Shown here piece after piece: positions 31,848 to 40,745 of a DNA stretch of 41,125 nucleotides. The translations under genes and the position numbers were made by a program. The stretch lies in contig JAKPTH010000705.1 in the NCBI GenBank assembly GCA_029571125.1, positions 1-41,125 on the forward strand, in the 5' to 3' direction. How positions within the stretch are numbered: position 1 is the first letter of the stretch; each line of letters begins with the position of its first letter. The notes beneath the pieces are model-generated. The model saw only the letters and a program-made list of their open reading frames with translations. It ran no database searches and was not told the origin of the DNA. This DNA is from a bacterium (lineage in GTDB: Bacteria; Muiribacteriota; UBA9980).

Positions 31848-33164
31848 TTACAGTTGTATATTGATGGGCTGCGGCGTTTGATAAAACGGCGAATTGAGGC
31901 CCGAGGGCGGTTGCTTGAGCAGGTTTTCCGGCCCGGAAGGCTGGCCGGCCGGCGCCGGCGCTTTTTTTCTTCCCGGTTTTTTATAGAACGGGGAATTAAC
32001 GTCGATATATCCCATTCTTTCAACGTCGCGGCGCGTGAGGCCGGTTTTAGCGAGCCACAAGGCGTAATCCCGTGAGTTGGGATCGATTTTAAGAAGTTCT
32101 TTCAAAACGACTCTGGCGCGTTCGTATGATTTTGACATCACCAGAGATTTGGCCAGCTTGAACCCGACTTCGTAATCGGCGGGCATGAATTCATATGCGA
32201 CGCTGTAGTGAAATCCGGATTCGCGGAACATTCCTTTTTTATAAAATATTTCTCCCAGGTTAAAATGAGCTCTGGGATTGGATTTAAAGTAAGAAAGCGA
32301 ATACAGCATGCTGGTGCGCGCCTGGTCGAGCTTTTCTTTGAGATATTGCTGGTAGCCGATTTCATAATAATAATCGGCGTAAGTGCGGTTATATCGGCGC
32401 ATATCGAGCCCGCCGCCTCCCGAGTAGCCAAATTCTTTTATTTCCGTAAGATTGAAGCCGTTATAGGCCAGAAGATAAACCATCGCGGTGTCGTCTGCTG
32501 CGAGTTTGAAAAAATCTCTGATTTCGGGCAGCGCGGTTTCTTTGCGGCCGTTTTTCAGGTAAAGACGTATTTTTGCGTATTTCGAACTCTTGAGGCTGCC
32601 GGCGAGATTGTCGGCGTATTCGTATTGCGCTTCGGCTTTTTCCGCCGCGCCGAAACGCTCGAAAGTATGGCCGAGACGTAATATCTTATTGAGACTGTCG
32701 GGGTTTTTGACCACGGCCGCGGCCGATTTTTGAATGTTGAGATTTTTGATTGTTTCGATAACCGCAGCGAGCCTTTTTTCGGCTTCTTTTTTCAGCCTGT
32801 CGTTAGGCGCGTGACGGATGACGTATTCTAGCGAATAGGCTTCGCTTTTCAAGTCTTTTGACGCGCGGTATATATCGGCGAAAAGAAGATAAGAATCGTA
32901 AGGGTCGAATCCGTTTGAAACGGCGTAAGTGGCGTTATAGAGCGCTTCAGGAATATTGCCCTTTTTTAAATATTTTCTCGCCTCGGAAACGAAGTCGATT
33001 TTCGACTTGTAGTCGATAGTGAGCCTGCCTCTGCGCCCTTCTTTTATGGCGGGCTCTTCGGCGCCGTGCGACGTTGACGCGGGTAAAAATAATATTATGG
33101 CCGCAGGGAAATATAGTAAAAAAAATTTTGCGGCAGCATTGACGTATTTTAAATTAAATTTCAT
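31848..33164 (-). CDS. Secreted TPR protein with repeated NSPFY tail motif
   Basis: 438 aa. A signal peptide (about 1-35, ending in STSHGAEE) is followed by several TPR-like helical repeats (about 55-370; for example RKYLKKGNIPEALYNATYAVSNG, ARTSMLYSLSYFKSNPRAHFNLGEI and SYERARVVLKELLKIDP). The C-terminal 70 residues are proline-rich and contain the motif NSPFY twice (VNSPFYKKP and LNSPFYQTP), which looks like a short linear binding motif. It is probably periplasmic or on the cell surface. The start overlaps the transporter stop by four bases, so it ends a four-gene operon. It converges with the pilus operon. The specific role is unknown. Confidence 0.8.
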   Translation of the reverse strand: MKFNLKYVNAAAKFFLLYFPAAIILFLPASTSHGAEEPAIKEGRRGRLTIDYKSKIDFVSEARKYLKKGNIPEALYNATYAVSNGFDPYDSYLLFADIYRASKDLKSEAYSLEYVIRHAPNDRLKKEAEKRLAAVIETIKNLNIQKSAAAVVKNPDSLNKILRLGHTFERFGAAEKAEAQYEYADNLAGSLKSSKYAKIRLYLKNGRKETALPEIRDFFKLAADDTAMVYLLAYNGFNLTEIKEFGYSGGGGLDMRRYNRTYADYYYEIGYQQYLKEKLDQARTSMLYSLSYFKSNPRAHFNLGEIFYKKGMFRESGFHYSVAYEFMPADYEVGFKLAKSLVMSKSYERARVVLKELLKIDPNSRDYALWLAKTGLTRRDVERMGYIDVNSPFYKKPGRKKAPAPAGQPSGPENLLKQPPSGLNSPFYQTPQPINIQL

Positions 33165-34099
33165 GCCGGTTCTATTACCGCCTTTTCTTCGATTTTGCCC
33201 GTGCCGAAGCTTGTTATATATACCCCGCCTATTATGAACGCGGCACCGATGAAAGTCGCTCCGCCTGCCGGCTCGCTTAAAAGAAAGTAGCCGAGGAGGA
33301 TTCCGACCAGAGGCTGCAGATTTAAAAAATTGCCCATATACGAAGCGTCAAGGCGTTCCAGAAGCAGGTACCATACGAAGTATGCGAAACTCGTGGCGAG
33401 GGCCGAAAGATAAAAAACGCAAAACCAGGATTTTAAAGAAGCCGTTGCTATGGCGCCGAGGCCGTTTTCGTACCAGGCCGCGAATGGGAACAGCAATATG
33501 GTGCCGGTAATCACCGCGTAAGCCGTGACGACGAAGCTAGGCAGGCGTTTTATCGCCTGGTTGCCTATTATAGTATAAAGCGCGCAGCAAAGGGCGGAAA
33601 GCAATACCAGAACGTCGCCCGCCGCCGAATATGCGCCGGCGGAAGCCTGATCCGGGCCGCCCGCCGAGCCGGGCAGGATAATTATGAGCACGCCGAGCGT
33701 GGAGAGGAATATGCCCGCGATAATTCTGGCGGTTATTTTTTCTTTAAGAAACATCGCGGCAAGTATAAGCATCATAACCGGTTCGGAAGAAATTTCAATG
33801 GCCGCGTTCATGGTTTTAGTCATTTTGACGCCGATGTTCTGGAAAATATAGGCGAAAGTGAACCCCAGCGCTCCAAGTATCGTACAGGTGAAAAAGTCGT
33901 TGCGCGTCAGCCGGATATGTCTGTATTTCGCGAGAAGAAAAGGAATCATTATGATAGAAGCCAGGGCGAAGCGGACAAAAGCCAGAGTTATAGGCATGAA
34001 ATCGGCCATGGCGATTTTGGATGCGACATATGTGCCGCCCCATATCACGTTAAGAAAAACAAGAGTCGTTATATAAAAAAAGTTGGATTCCCGGGGCAA
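33161..34099 (-). CDS. EamA-family (DMT superfamily) transporter
   Basis: 312 aa with about ten membrane helices arranged as two EamA repeats. The first begins FLNVIWGGTYVASKIAM, with the typical FxxAxxxWG-like start, and includes PFLLAK, AMFLKEKIT and GVLIIILPG. The second ends ASYMGNFLNLQPLVGILLGYFLLSEP, the classic xxPLxxxLLGxxxLxE signature. Family members export amino acids, nucleotides or other metabolites; the substrate cannot be predicted. It lies four bases after the DUF4416 gene and overlaps the TPR gene by four bases, so it is translationally coupled on both sides. Confidence 0.92.
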   Translation of the reverse strand: MPRESNFFYITTLVFLNVIWGGTYVASKIAMADFMPITLAFVRFALASIIMIPFLLAKYRHIRLTRNDFFTCTILGALGFTFAYIFQNIGVKMTKTMNAAIEISSEPVMMLILAAMFLKEKITARIIAGIFLSTLGVLIIILPGSAGGPDQASAGAYSAAGDVLVLLSALCCALYTIIGNQAIKRLPSFVVTAYAVITGTILLFPFAAWYENGLGAIATASLKSWFCVFYLSALATSFAYFVWYLLLERLDASYMGNFLNLQPLVGILLGYFLLSEPAGGATFIGAAFIIGGVYITSFGTGKIEEKAVIEPA

Positions 34100-34103
34100 A
34101 TTT

Positions 34104-34643
34104 TTACTTCCTTTCAGTCTTCAAAAGCTCTATCTGACGGACGTAAACCTTCCTCAGCTCGTTAAAGAAAGGTATGTAGCTCTGCTTGTAATCGGGGAAC
34201 GTCCAGTCGAAAGCGTTAAAAGTATTGTTTTTGTAGTAAAGCGTTATTTCCTCGTATATTCCGTTCATGATATATACTCTCTGGATGTTGTCTTTTGCCG
34301 AGGCCAGAATGACTTTGGCTGGAGTTATGTAGCCGGGGTCGAGGTTGACGGAGCGCTTTCCGCCGCAAAGATAGGTGAGCTCGATATCGTTGCTTTTTAA
34401 TTTTATATGCGAAAGCTCTTCTGGCTCAATGAGCTCGCTGAACGAATAAAATATCCTTTTGATGGAATCTCCCATCTCTTTCTGATAATAGCCCGTATAA
34501 TTAAAATCGAATATTTCGCTTTCGGAGTCTATGTCGCCGTGCTCCGCGACCAGGCGTTCTTTTACGCACGGAAGCGTTTCGATGTCGCTGAACAGGACGC
34601 CGTAAAAAAGTTTTACGGGTTGATGGAGTTTTGGAGTTCCCAT
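34104..34643 (-). CDS. DUF4416-family protein
   Basis: 179 aa from the preferred start at 34643. The ORF track extends to 34688, but AAGGGGG sits nine bases before the internal ATG that begins MGTPKLHQPVKLFYGVLF, and the added 15 residues are basic and unlike a family start. The sequence matches my memory of DUF4416: PVKLFYGVLFSD at the N-terminus, FNYTGYYQKEMG, KRSVNLDPGYITPAKVILAS and a C-terminal FDWTFPDYKQ...FF. The family is of unknown function and is found in many anaerobes and deep-branching bacteria. It is cytoplasmic. It lies between the QueG-like gene and the EamA gene, 14 and 4 bp away. Confidence 0.85.
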   Translation of the reverse strand: MGTPKLHQPVKLFYGVLFSDIETLPCVKERLVAEHGDIDSESEIFDFNYTGYYQKEMGDSIKRIFYSFSELIEPEELSHIKLKSNDIELTYLCGGKRSVNLDPGYITPAKVILASAKDNIQRVYIMNGIYEEITLYYKNNTFNAFDWTFPDYKQSYIPFFNELRKVYVRQIELLKTERK

Positions 34644-34657
34644 TTTTGCGGCCCCCT

Positions 34658-35374
34658 TTATTTTTTTTTCGCGCCGCGGCCTTCGCAAGCTTTAACGCAT
34701 ACGCCGCAAATGCCTTTGGCCACGAACATAAGCCTCTGGAATTTTGATATCTGTTCGACGCATTTAGCCAGCTCGAAATTTTCCGGGCTTTCTTTTATCG
34801 CCTGCGCGGGGCAGGACGCGAGACATGCGTAACATTCGCCGCAGCCGTCTTTCAGCGGTTCGCCGAACTCCAGAGGGGCGTCCGTCAAAACCGTTACCAG
34901 CCTTACCCTCGAACCGAACTCCGGCGTCACCAGAAGGTTGTTTCGTCCGATGAAACCGGCTCCTGCCGCGGCGGCGACTATTTTGTGATTTAAATATCCG
35001 CGCTGGGAGCTTTTATCTATTATCTGAGAAGCGGGGATCGGCATGGCGTTATAACCGTTATTCTGGATTATCGCCGTCACCCTGAGCGCGGCGTCGTCTA
35101 AAAAAGAGTTTACCCGGTTGTAATGCATCGCGTAATGCGGCGTGGGCCGGTCGAAAATGCCTTCGAGAACGGCGTCGCTAAGGTGGAAGGCCATTGAAAT
35201 GGCTGCAGTCATTCTGGCCGTGTATGAGTTTTCGCCTAGCGCGGGGTGAAAAGACCCGGCCACGGACTTGACCGAGCAGGCTTTGAAAATGCTGATGCCC
35301 GCGTCTTTGCAATAGCGGTCGAGAATTTTAAAATTATCGGCGCCGTCGGCGCTTAGCTGGATAGTGGATATCAT
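34658..35374 (-). CDS. QueG-like double [4Fe-4S] protein, short form
   Basis: 238 aa. The C-terminal third carries CGECYACLASCPAQAI, a CxxCxxCxxxCP motif, and a second set of cysteines (AKC...GICGVCVKAC), giving two [4Fe-4S] clusters. The middle part (FIGRNNLLVTPEFGSRVRLVTVLTDAPL) is the signature seen in epoxyqueuosine reductase QueG. QueG itself is about 340-390 aa with a cobalamin-binding N-terminal part and a longer tail; this protein is about 130 residues shorter and ends soon after the last cluster. It is therefore a QueG-related reductase of unknown substrate, not safely queG. The promoter is at 35428-35456. It heads the four-gene minus-strand operon. Confidence 0.82.
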   Translation of the reverse strand: MISTIQLSADGADNFKILDRYCKDAGISIFKACSVKSVAGSFHPALGENSYTARMTAAISMAFHLSDAVLEGIFDRPTPHYAMHYNRVNSFLDDAALRVTAIIQNNGYNAMPIPASQIIDKSSQRGYLNHKIVAAAAGAGFIGRNNLLVTPEFGSRVRLVTVLTDAPLEFGEPLKDGCGECYACLASCPAQAIKESPENFELAKCVEQISKFQRLMFVAKGICGVCVKACEGRGAKKK

Positions 35375-35427
35375 TGTATGAATTTTACGCCCTTTAATAA
35401 ATTTTAGCCGCGCATGGCGACTTCTAT

Positions 35428-35456
35428 AGTATAATTTTTTTGGCTTAAAAAGTCAA
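35428..35456 (-). promoter_or_regulatory. Promoter of the QueG-like/DUF4416/EamA/TPR operon
   Basis: On the minus strand TTGACT (35456-35451) lies exactly 17 bp before TATACT (35433-35428). The start codon is at 35374, about 50 bases after the predicted transcription start. The -35 context TATTGACTTT is identical to the arms of the inverted repeat at 26285-26312. Confidence 0.7.
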
Positions 35457-35560
35457 TAATAAAAGATAAATATATCCCGCCGCCCGAACCCGGCGTTGTC
35501 GGTAACCGGGCTCAAAAAAGGGCGTCGGTAAAAATTCAGCTTTATTTCTAGACAGATATA

Positions 35561-35569
35561 TGTTATAAT
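35561..35569 (+). promoter_or_regulatory. Extended -10 promoter of the tandem kinase operon
   Basis: TGTTATAAT is a perfect -10 hexamer (35564-35569) with the TGn extension. The -35 position 17 bp upstream reads TTTATT, a poor match, as is common for extended -10 promoters. Transcription would begin near 35576, giving a 70-nt leader that holds inverted repeats (ACGTAA at 35607-35612 with TTACGT at 35629-35634) and a T6 run at 35625-35630. Confidence 0.55.
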
Positions 35570-35648
35570 TGATTAAACGTATCCGTTACGGGTAAACGCC
35601 CGGTGAACGTAATATACGCGCCGCTTTTTTACGTGGAGAGTAATGGTT

Positions 35649-37808
35649 ATGAAAATAAGCGCTAGATTTTTTATAATGACGGCCTTCATAGAGCTTGTTT
35701 GCATTGCAGGCTTGCTGCTCGTCTTTCACTTTTTAATCATTCCCTGGCATGCGGAAACTGTAAAAATTAAAGCTGCGGAAACGGCCGCCGCCGTTCAGGC
35801 GGCGCTTGAAAAAAAAGGGACCTCTCCCGTCGAAGCCCGGCTCATTATCGAAAAAATATCCACAATACAAGACGATTCGTTCTTCAACGAGATAAAAAGC
35901 AAATACTATCTTGCCGTTTTTATCGTATTCATCGTCTCCACTTTTATAGTGATCCTGATTTCGTTAAACATATACCGCCGCATAATAGCTCCCATAAGCC
36001 TTATTGCTTCTGGATTTTATGACGCGGGCGCAAGGCCTTCCGGCAAGCGTATTTCGCTTCCATGTCAGAACGATGAAATAGGCCAGCTCGCCAGGGAATA
36101 TAACCTTATGAGCGAAAAAATCGAAAGCATGGCGCGCGAAATGGCCGAGAGGGAAAAAGGCAGGATACGCATGGAAGCGGAAGCGAAAAAAGCGCTCGTA
36201 GAAAAAATAGACGAGAGGACCCGCGAACTCGAAGAAATTAACCGCGAATTAAAGTCGCGTTCAGAAGAGCTGCAAAAATTGCGCGAAGTGTCTGTCGAAC
36301 GCGAGGCGCGCCATAGGGCTCTTGCCGAAAGCACTTTCGATGTTTCATGCGAGACCGATATCGGCGGAAATTATCTGTACATAAGCCCGAATAACGAAGA
36401 GCTTTTAGGTTTCAAGCCGGAGGAAATGCTGGGAAGAAATTTCAGCGAATTCGTCCATCCTCAGGATATTCACATAGCCTTCGGCGCTTTTCAAAAAGGT
36501 CTCCACGGGCTCAAAGCCGAAGCGACTCTGCGCTTTCTTCATAAAAACGGACATTACATCTGGATCGAAAGCACCGGAGGGTTTTATCAGACCGCGTCAG
36601 GCGAGATACGAGCCATAATTGTGTCGCGGGATATAAGCGCGCGGCGAAAACAGGACGAAGAACTTTTCGAATCCGAAAAAATGGCCGCGTTGAACAATAT
36701 GGCCAACGGTCTGGCTCACGATTTCAATAACATCATAACCTGCGTCGGCGGAAACGTCACTTTGTTGAAAAAATGTATGCCTCCGAGCGAAAAGGCCGGT
36801 GAAATTGTTTCACGCATAGAAAAAATTTTAACGAAAGCTTCATCGCTTACAAAAAAACTTGTAAGCGATTCTTTCGGCGACACTCTTAACCTTACAGCGC
36901 TAAACGTTAATTCTATTATCAAAAAGGTCTTCGAAAACGTCTTCGGCGGAGAAGAATATAAAACCCGGTATAATTTAGAACTCATGGAGGGATTGTGGTC
37001 CGCGGAAGCCGATGAAAGCCAGGCGCTTCAAATGATAGCTAGTATCGTAAAGAATTCCGCCGAAACCATGAACCGCGAGGGCGATATTGAGGTCAAAACC
37101 GAAAATTTAATAGTATTCGAAAACGATCCCTCGCTCGTGAAGGCCGGCCGTTACGTAAAAATAACCATCAGAGATTCCCGCGGCGAAATCGATATGCAGA
37201 CGGCTTCTAAAATGCTCGACCCTTATTTTTTGAAAGACCGCCAGAAAGACGGCCTGGAGCTTTATAACTCTTATTCCATAGTTAAAAAGCATAACGGTTA
37301 TCTGACCGTCAGTCCGCTTGGCGATAAAGGCGCGGTTTTTACGATACTAATGCCGGCTTTACAGGAGCTTTCGAAAACTACGGCCGAAACTTCAGCGCGT
37401 TTGAAGGCGAAGGCCGAGATGAAAAAAGCGAGAGTGCTTTTAATGGACGACGACGAGGAAATCCTTCAGTCGCTTAATGAAAATCTCGTCGAAGAAGGTT
37501 ATCTCGTTAATACGAGCCTTAACGGAGAAGACGCGTTCCGCCTTTATAAAGCGTGTCTCGAAAGCGGAACGCCTTTTGATGTGGTGGTGCTCGATCTTAT
37601 AGTTCCGGGCGGCCTCGGAGGCGCCGAAACTATCAAGAGAATTAGCGAAATAGATCCCGGCGTCCGCGCCATAGTCTCGAGCGGATACTCAAACGACCCC
37701 ATTATGTCCGAACATCAAAAATTCGGTTTTAGCGGCGTTATCGCAAAACCTTATGAAATAAAAACGCTATGCGAAATAATCGACGCCCTTTGCGGCGAAA
37801 AGGCTTAA
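35649..37808 (+). CDS. Membrane hybrid histidine kinase with degenerate ATPase domain (TM-HAMP-PAS-HisKA-HATPase-REC)
   Basis: 719 aa from ATG 35649. GGAGAG stands eight bases before this codon but only two before the ORF-track start at 35643. Two membrane helices (about 8-33 and 86-110) flank a short periplasmic loop. Then come HAMP, a coiled coil (about 165-220), PAS (about 222-345) and HisKA with LAHDFNNII (His357). The ATPase domain aligns with that of the next gene, but its glycine boxes are broken: DSRGEI replaces DNGVGI and KDGLEL replaces GTGLGL. ATP binding is thus doubtful. The C-terminal receiver is intact, with Asp649 (VVVLDLIVPGG), Ser in IVSSGYSNDP and Lys in IAKPYE. It may be phosphorylated by, or regulate, its paralog 10 bp downstream. 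Confidence 0.9.
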   Translation: MKISARFFIMTAFIELVCIAGLLLVFHFLIIPWHAETVKIKAAETAAAVQAALEKKGTSPVEARLIIEKISTIQDDSFFNEIKSKYYLAVFIVFIVSTFIVILISLNIYRRIIAPISLIASGFYDAGARPSGKRISLPCQNDEIGQLAREYNLMSEKIESMAREMAEREKGRIRMEAEAKKALVEKIDERTRELEEINRELKSRSEELQKLREVSVEREARHRALAESTFDVSCETDIGGNYLYISPNNEELLGFKPEEMLGRNFSEFVHPQDIHIAFGAFQKGLHGLKAEATLRFLHKNGHYIWIESTGGFYQTASGEIRAIIVSRDISARRKQDEELFESEKMAALNNMANGLAHDFNNIITCVGGNVTLLKKCMPPSEKAGEIVSRIEKILTKASSLTKKLVSDSFGDTLNLTALNVNSIIKKVFENVFGGEEYKTRYNLELMEGLWSAEADESQALQMIASIVKNSAETMNREGDIEVKTENLIVFENDPSLVKAGRYVKITIRDSRGEIDMQTASKMLDPYFLKDRQKDGLELYNSYSIVKKHNGYLTVSPLGDKGAVFTILMPALQELSKTTAETSARLKAKAEMKKARVLLMDDDEEILQSLNENLVEEGYLVNTSLNGEDAFRLYKACLESGTPFDVVVLDLIVPGGLGGAETIKRISEIDPGVRAIVSSGYSNDPIMSEHQKFGFSGVIAKPYEIKTLCEIIDALCGEKA

Positions 37809-37818
37809 GTGGTGATTT

Positions 37819-40719
37819 ATGAGTGAAAAAGCCATAGAATTATTGCTGATAGAAGACAATCCGGGCGATGCGCTGCTTTTGAAAACTTATCTCGAGAGCG
37901 CTTCTCAGGAAAGCGGTTTTTCTTTTACGCTGACTAACTCGGGCACTCTTGCCCAGACTTTAAAGATACTTTCGTCGAAAGAGTTCGACGTCATACTCCT
38001 CGATCTTACGCTTCCCGACAGCGAAGGCATAGACACGCTGTTTTCCGTGCGCATGGCGGTGCCGGAAGTGCCGATAGTCATTCTGACGGGCGTCTGCGAC
38101 GAAGGATTCGGGCTTCGGGCGGTGCAGGCCGGCGCGCAGGATTATCTTATAAAAGGGCAGTTCGACGGAAAGCTTCTGATCAAGAGTATCCGCTATTCCA
38201 CCGAACGCCACAGCCTTTTGATGGAGCTCGAAAAAACACGTAAAAAAGAAGCCGAAATAAGCGAGTCGCGCTATCAGGTAATTAAAAAGCTCGAAGCTGA
38301 AATAAACGATAGAAAAATCGCCGAAGAAAAACTTTCTTTGATCACGAAAGAATTGCAGACTATATTTACTGCGCTGCCTGACCTGTATTTTAAAACCGAT
38401 TCGTCCGGCGTTATTATCGATTATAAATCAGGCCGGGAACAGGATCTGTTTACGCAGCCTGAAATCTTCATCGGCAAAAGCTTTACATCCGTTCTTCCCG
38501 ACGACGTCGCGGAGCTTTTCAAGAAAGCCTATGCAAAAATAAAAGATATGTCGGCCATGGAAACTGTCGAATATAAACTTGAAATGAAAGACGGCCTGCA
38601 GTATTACGAAGCGAGGATACTGCCGCTCGTAGAAGGCCAGTGCGTAACGTTCGTGCGCAATATAACCGAAAGAAAAAAAGCGGTCGAGGCCATAATGGCG
38701 AGCGAAAAAAAATACCGCGACCTCGCCGATTCCCTTCCTCAGATAGTTTTTGAAGCCGACCTTAACGGAAACGTAAAATTCGTAAACAAGATAGCATTCG
38801 AATATTTTAAATACAGCGTACAGGACCTTGAAAACGGCTTAAATTCTTTCGACATGCTCGCGCCCGAATCTCGAAAAGTAGCTATCGAAGTGATTAAAAA
38901 CGCCGTGGAAAAGAAAAAGCCGAATTATGAAACCGGTTCCGAATATACGGCGCTCAGAAAAGACGGAACTACATTTCCGGTGGTAATACATTCCAACTTG
39001 ATTTTTGAAGATGGCGTCGCGACGGGCATACGGGGGATTTTAATAGATATCACCGAACAGAAGCGCGCAGAAGAAACTCAGCGCCTCAAAGAGCAGCGCG
39101 ACAAAGAGGTTCTGGAGAGCAAGGTAAGCGAACGCACGCTCGAACTCAGGCGTTCTAACGAAAAGCTCCAGCTTGAAATATACGAACGCCAGAAAATCCA
39201 GCAGACCCTTCACGAACGCGAGGAGCGCTACAGGGCGCTTGCGGAAAATACTTACGATCTCATAACCGAAGTGGATATCGAATCGCGCTTCTTATACCTG
39301 AGCCCCAATATAAAGGAAATGCTCGGCTATAATATTTTTGAACTCGTCGGAAGATATTATTACGAATTCGTCCACAAAGACGATATCGAAAAAGTAAAGC
39401 AGATATTCAAACGCGGTTTTAAAAATTATAAAGGCGAGGAAATATCATACCGGTTCAAGCATAAAAACGGCTCTTTCGTAATGGTGGAAAGCACCGGAAA
39501 GATTTACCAGACGGCAGCCAATCAGCTCAGGGCCGTCATCGTTTCCAGGGATATCACGCTTAGAAAACAGATGGAGTGGGAGATGCTCAAGGCCTCGAAG
39601 CTCGAGGCGCTCGGCACCCTCGCCGGCGGTATAGCTCACGATTTTAATAACATACTGATGGGCATCGCCGGAAACCTTAACCTGGCGAAAAAACGTCTGG
39701 AAAATCCTGAAAAAGCTATGGAAGTTCTTCTGCGCGCCGAAAAGGTCGCTTATAAAGCTAAAAATCTGACCGAGCAATTGATAACGTTTTCAAAGGGCGG
39801 CATGCCGATAAAAAAAATCCTGGCCCTTAAGGAACTTATAAAAGACTCGGTACAGTTTTCCATAACCGGATCTAACGTGCTCAGCCGCTTTAATTTTGAC
39901 GACGAGCTTTACTGCATACAGGCCGACGAAGGGCAGATAACGCAGGTAATGACTAATTTCGCCATCAACGCCAAGCAGGCCATGCCTGACGGAGGCGTTC
40001 TCGAAGTCGGCGCAGTCAACGTCACGCTGCCCGCCGACAACAAGCTTTCCGCTCCTGGCGGGCGCTACGTTAAAATTTCCATAAAAGACAACGGCGTCGG
40101 CATCGCCGAAGAAAATATGGCTAAGATTTTCGACCCTTATTTCACCACCAAACCTGACGGAACAGGTCTGGGCCTCGCCACATCGTATTCTATCGTCAAA
40201 AACCATAACGGCTTTATTACGGTCGATTCGAAACTTAACGAAGGCACGGTCTTTAATATATATTTCCCTTCGCATGAAGGCGCGGCGGAAGATATAAAGG
40301 TGGTGTTCGACAAAAATATCGAATACCGCGGAAAATCCGTCCTGCTTATGGACGACGACGAAACCGTATTGCTGCCCGTGTCTGAAATGCTCTCGGACCT
40401 CGGCTATAAAGTTAAAATAGCTCGTAACGGAGAAGAAGCGCTGAAACTTTATAAAAAATCTCTCGAAGAGCGCCAGAAGGTCGATATAGTCATTACTGAT
40501 TTGATCGTCCAGGGCGGAATGGGCGGAAAAGAAACCATAGAAGGGCTTTTAAAGATGGACCCGGACGTGTGCGCCATAGTGTCGAGCGGATATTCAAACG
40601 ATCCGGTTATGGCCCATTACGATAAATACGGTTTCCGCGGCGTGCTTGCGAAACCATACCAGATAGAAGAAATGAATGAAATCCTGCGCCGCATATTTAA
40701 AGATGCGGGCAATAAATAA
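37819..40719 (+). CDS. Soluble hybrid histidine kinase, REC-PAS-PAS-PAS-HisKA-HATPase-REC
   Basis: 966 aa with no membrane segment. The N-terminal receiver (about 5-125) has Asp62 (ILLDLTLPDSEG) and a Lys in YLIKGQ. Three PAS domains follow (about 175-285, 292-415 and 465-580), with coiled coils between. HisKA has IAHDFNNILMG (His607), and the HATPase has intact DNGVGIAE and DGTGLGLATSYSIV. The C-terminal receiver has Asp894 (IVITDLIVQGG), SSGYSNDP and a Lys in LAKPYQ. From the third PAS to the end it is a clear paralog of the preceding kinase, so the pair arose by tandem duplication. The front receiver suggests input from another kinase, perhaps the membrane paralog. It starts 10 bp after that gene; wecB follows after 26 bp. 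Confidence 0.93.
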   Translation: MSEKAIELLLIEDNPGDALLLKTYLESASQESGFSFTLTNSGTLAQTLKILSSKEFDVILLDLTLPDSEGIDTLFSVRMAVPEVPIVILTGVCDEGFGLRAVQAGAQDYLIKGQFDGKLLIKSIRYSTERHSLLMELEKTRKKEAEISESRYQVIKKLEAEINDRKIAEEKLSLITKELQTIFTALPDLYFKTDSSGVIIDYKSGREQDLFTQPEIFIGKSFTSVLPDDVAELFKKAYAKIKDMSAMETVEYKLEMKDGLQYYEARILPLVEGQCVTFVRNITERKKAVEAIMASEKKYRDLADSLPQIVFEADLNGNVKFVNKIAFEYFKYSVQDLENGLNSFDMLAPESRKVAIEVIKNAVEKKKPNYETGSEYTALRKDGTTFPVVIHSNLIFEDGVATGIRGILIDITEQKRAEETQRLKEQRDKEVLESKVSERTLELRRSNEKLQLEIYERQKIQQTLHEREERYRALAENTYDLITEVDIESRFLYLSPNIKEMLGYNIFELVGRYYYEFVHKDDIEKVKQIFKRGFKNYKGEEISYRFKHKNGSFVMVESTGKIYQTAANQLRAVIVSRDITLRKQMEWEMLKASKLEALGTLAGGIAHDFNNILMGIAGNLNLAKKRLENPEKAMEVLLRAEKVAYKAKNLTEQLITFSKGGMPIKKILALKELIKDSVQFSITGSNVLSRFNFDDELYCIQADEGQITQVMTNFAINAKQAMPDGGVLEVGAVNVTLPADNKLSAPGGRYVKISIKDNGVGIAEENMAKIFDPYFTTKPDGTGLGLATSYSIVKNHNGFITVDSKLNEGTVFNIYFPSHEGAAEDIKVVFDKNIEYRGKSVLLMDDDETVLLPVSEMLSDLGYKVKIARNGEEALKLYKKSLEERQKVDIVITDLIVQGGMGGKETIEGLLKMDPDVCAIVSSGYSNDPVMAHYDKYGFRGVLAKPYQIEEMNEILRRIFKDAGNK

Positions 40720-40745
40720 AAAACGGAGAAGAAACAGGCGTTATT

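Noticed and set aside
35486-35513. CCCGG/CCGGG hairpin followed by A6 as a terminator
   Set aside because: On the plus strand the tract is A, not T, and on the minus strand the T run comes before the stem. It lies upstream of both divergent genes, so no terminator is expected there.
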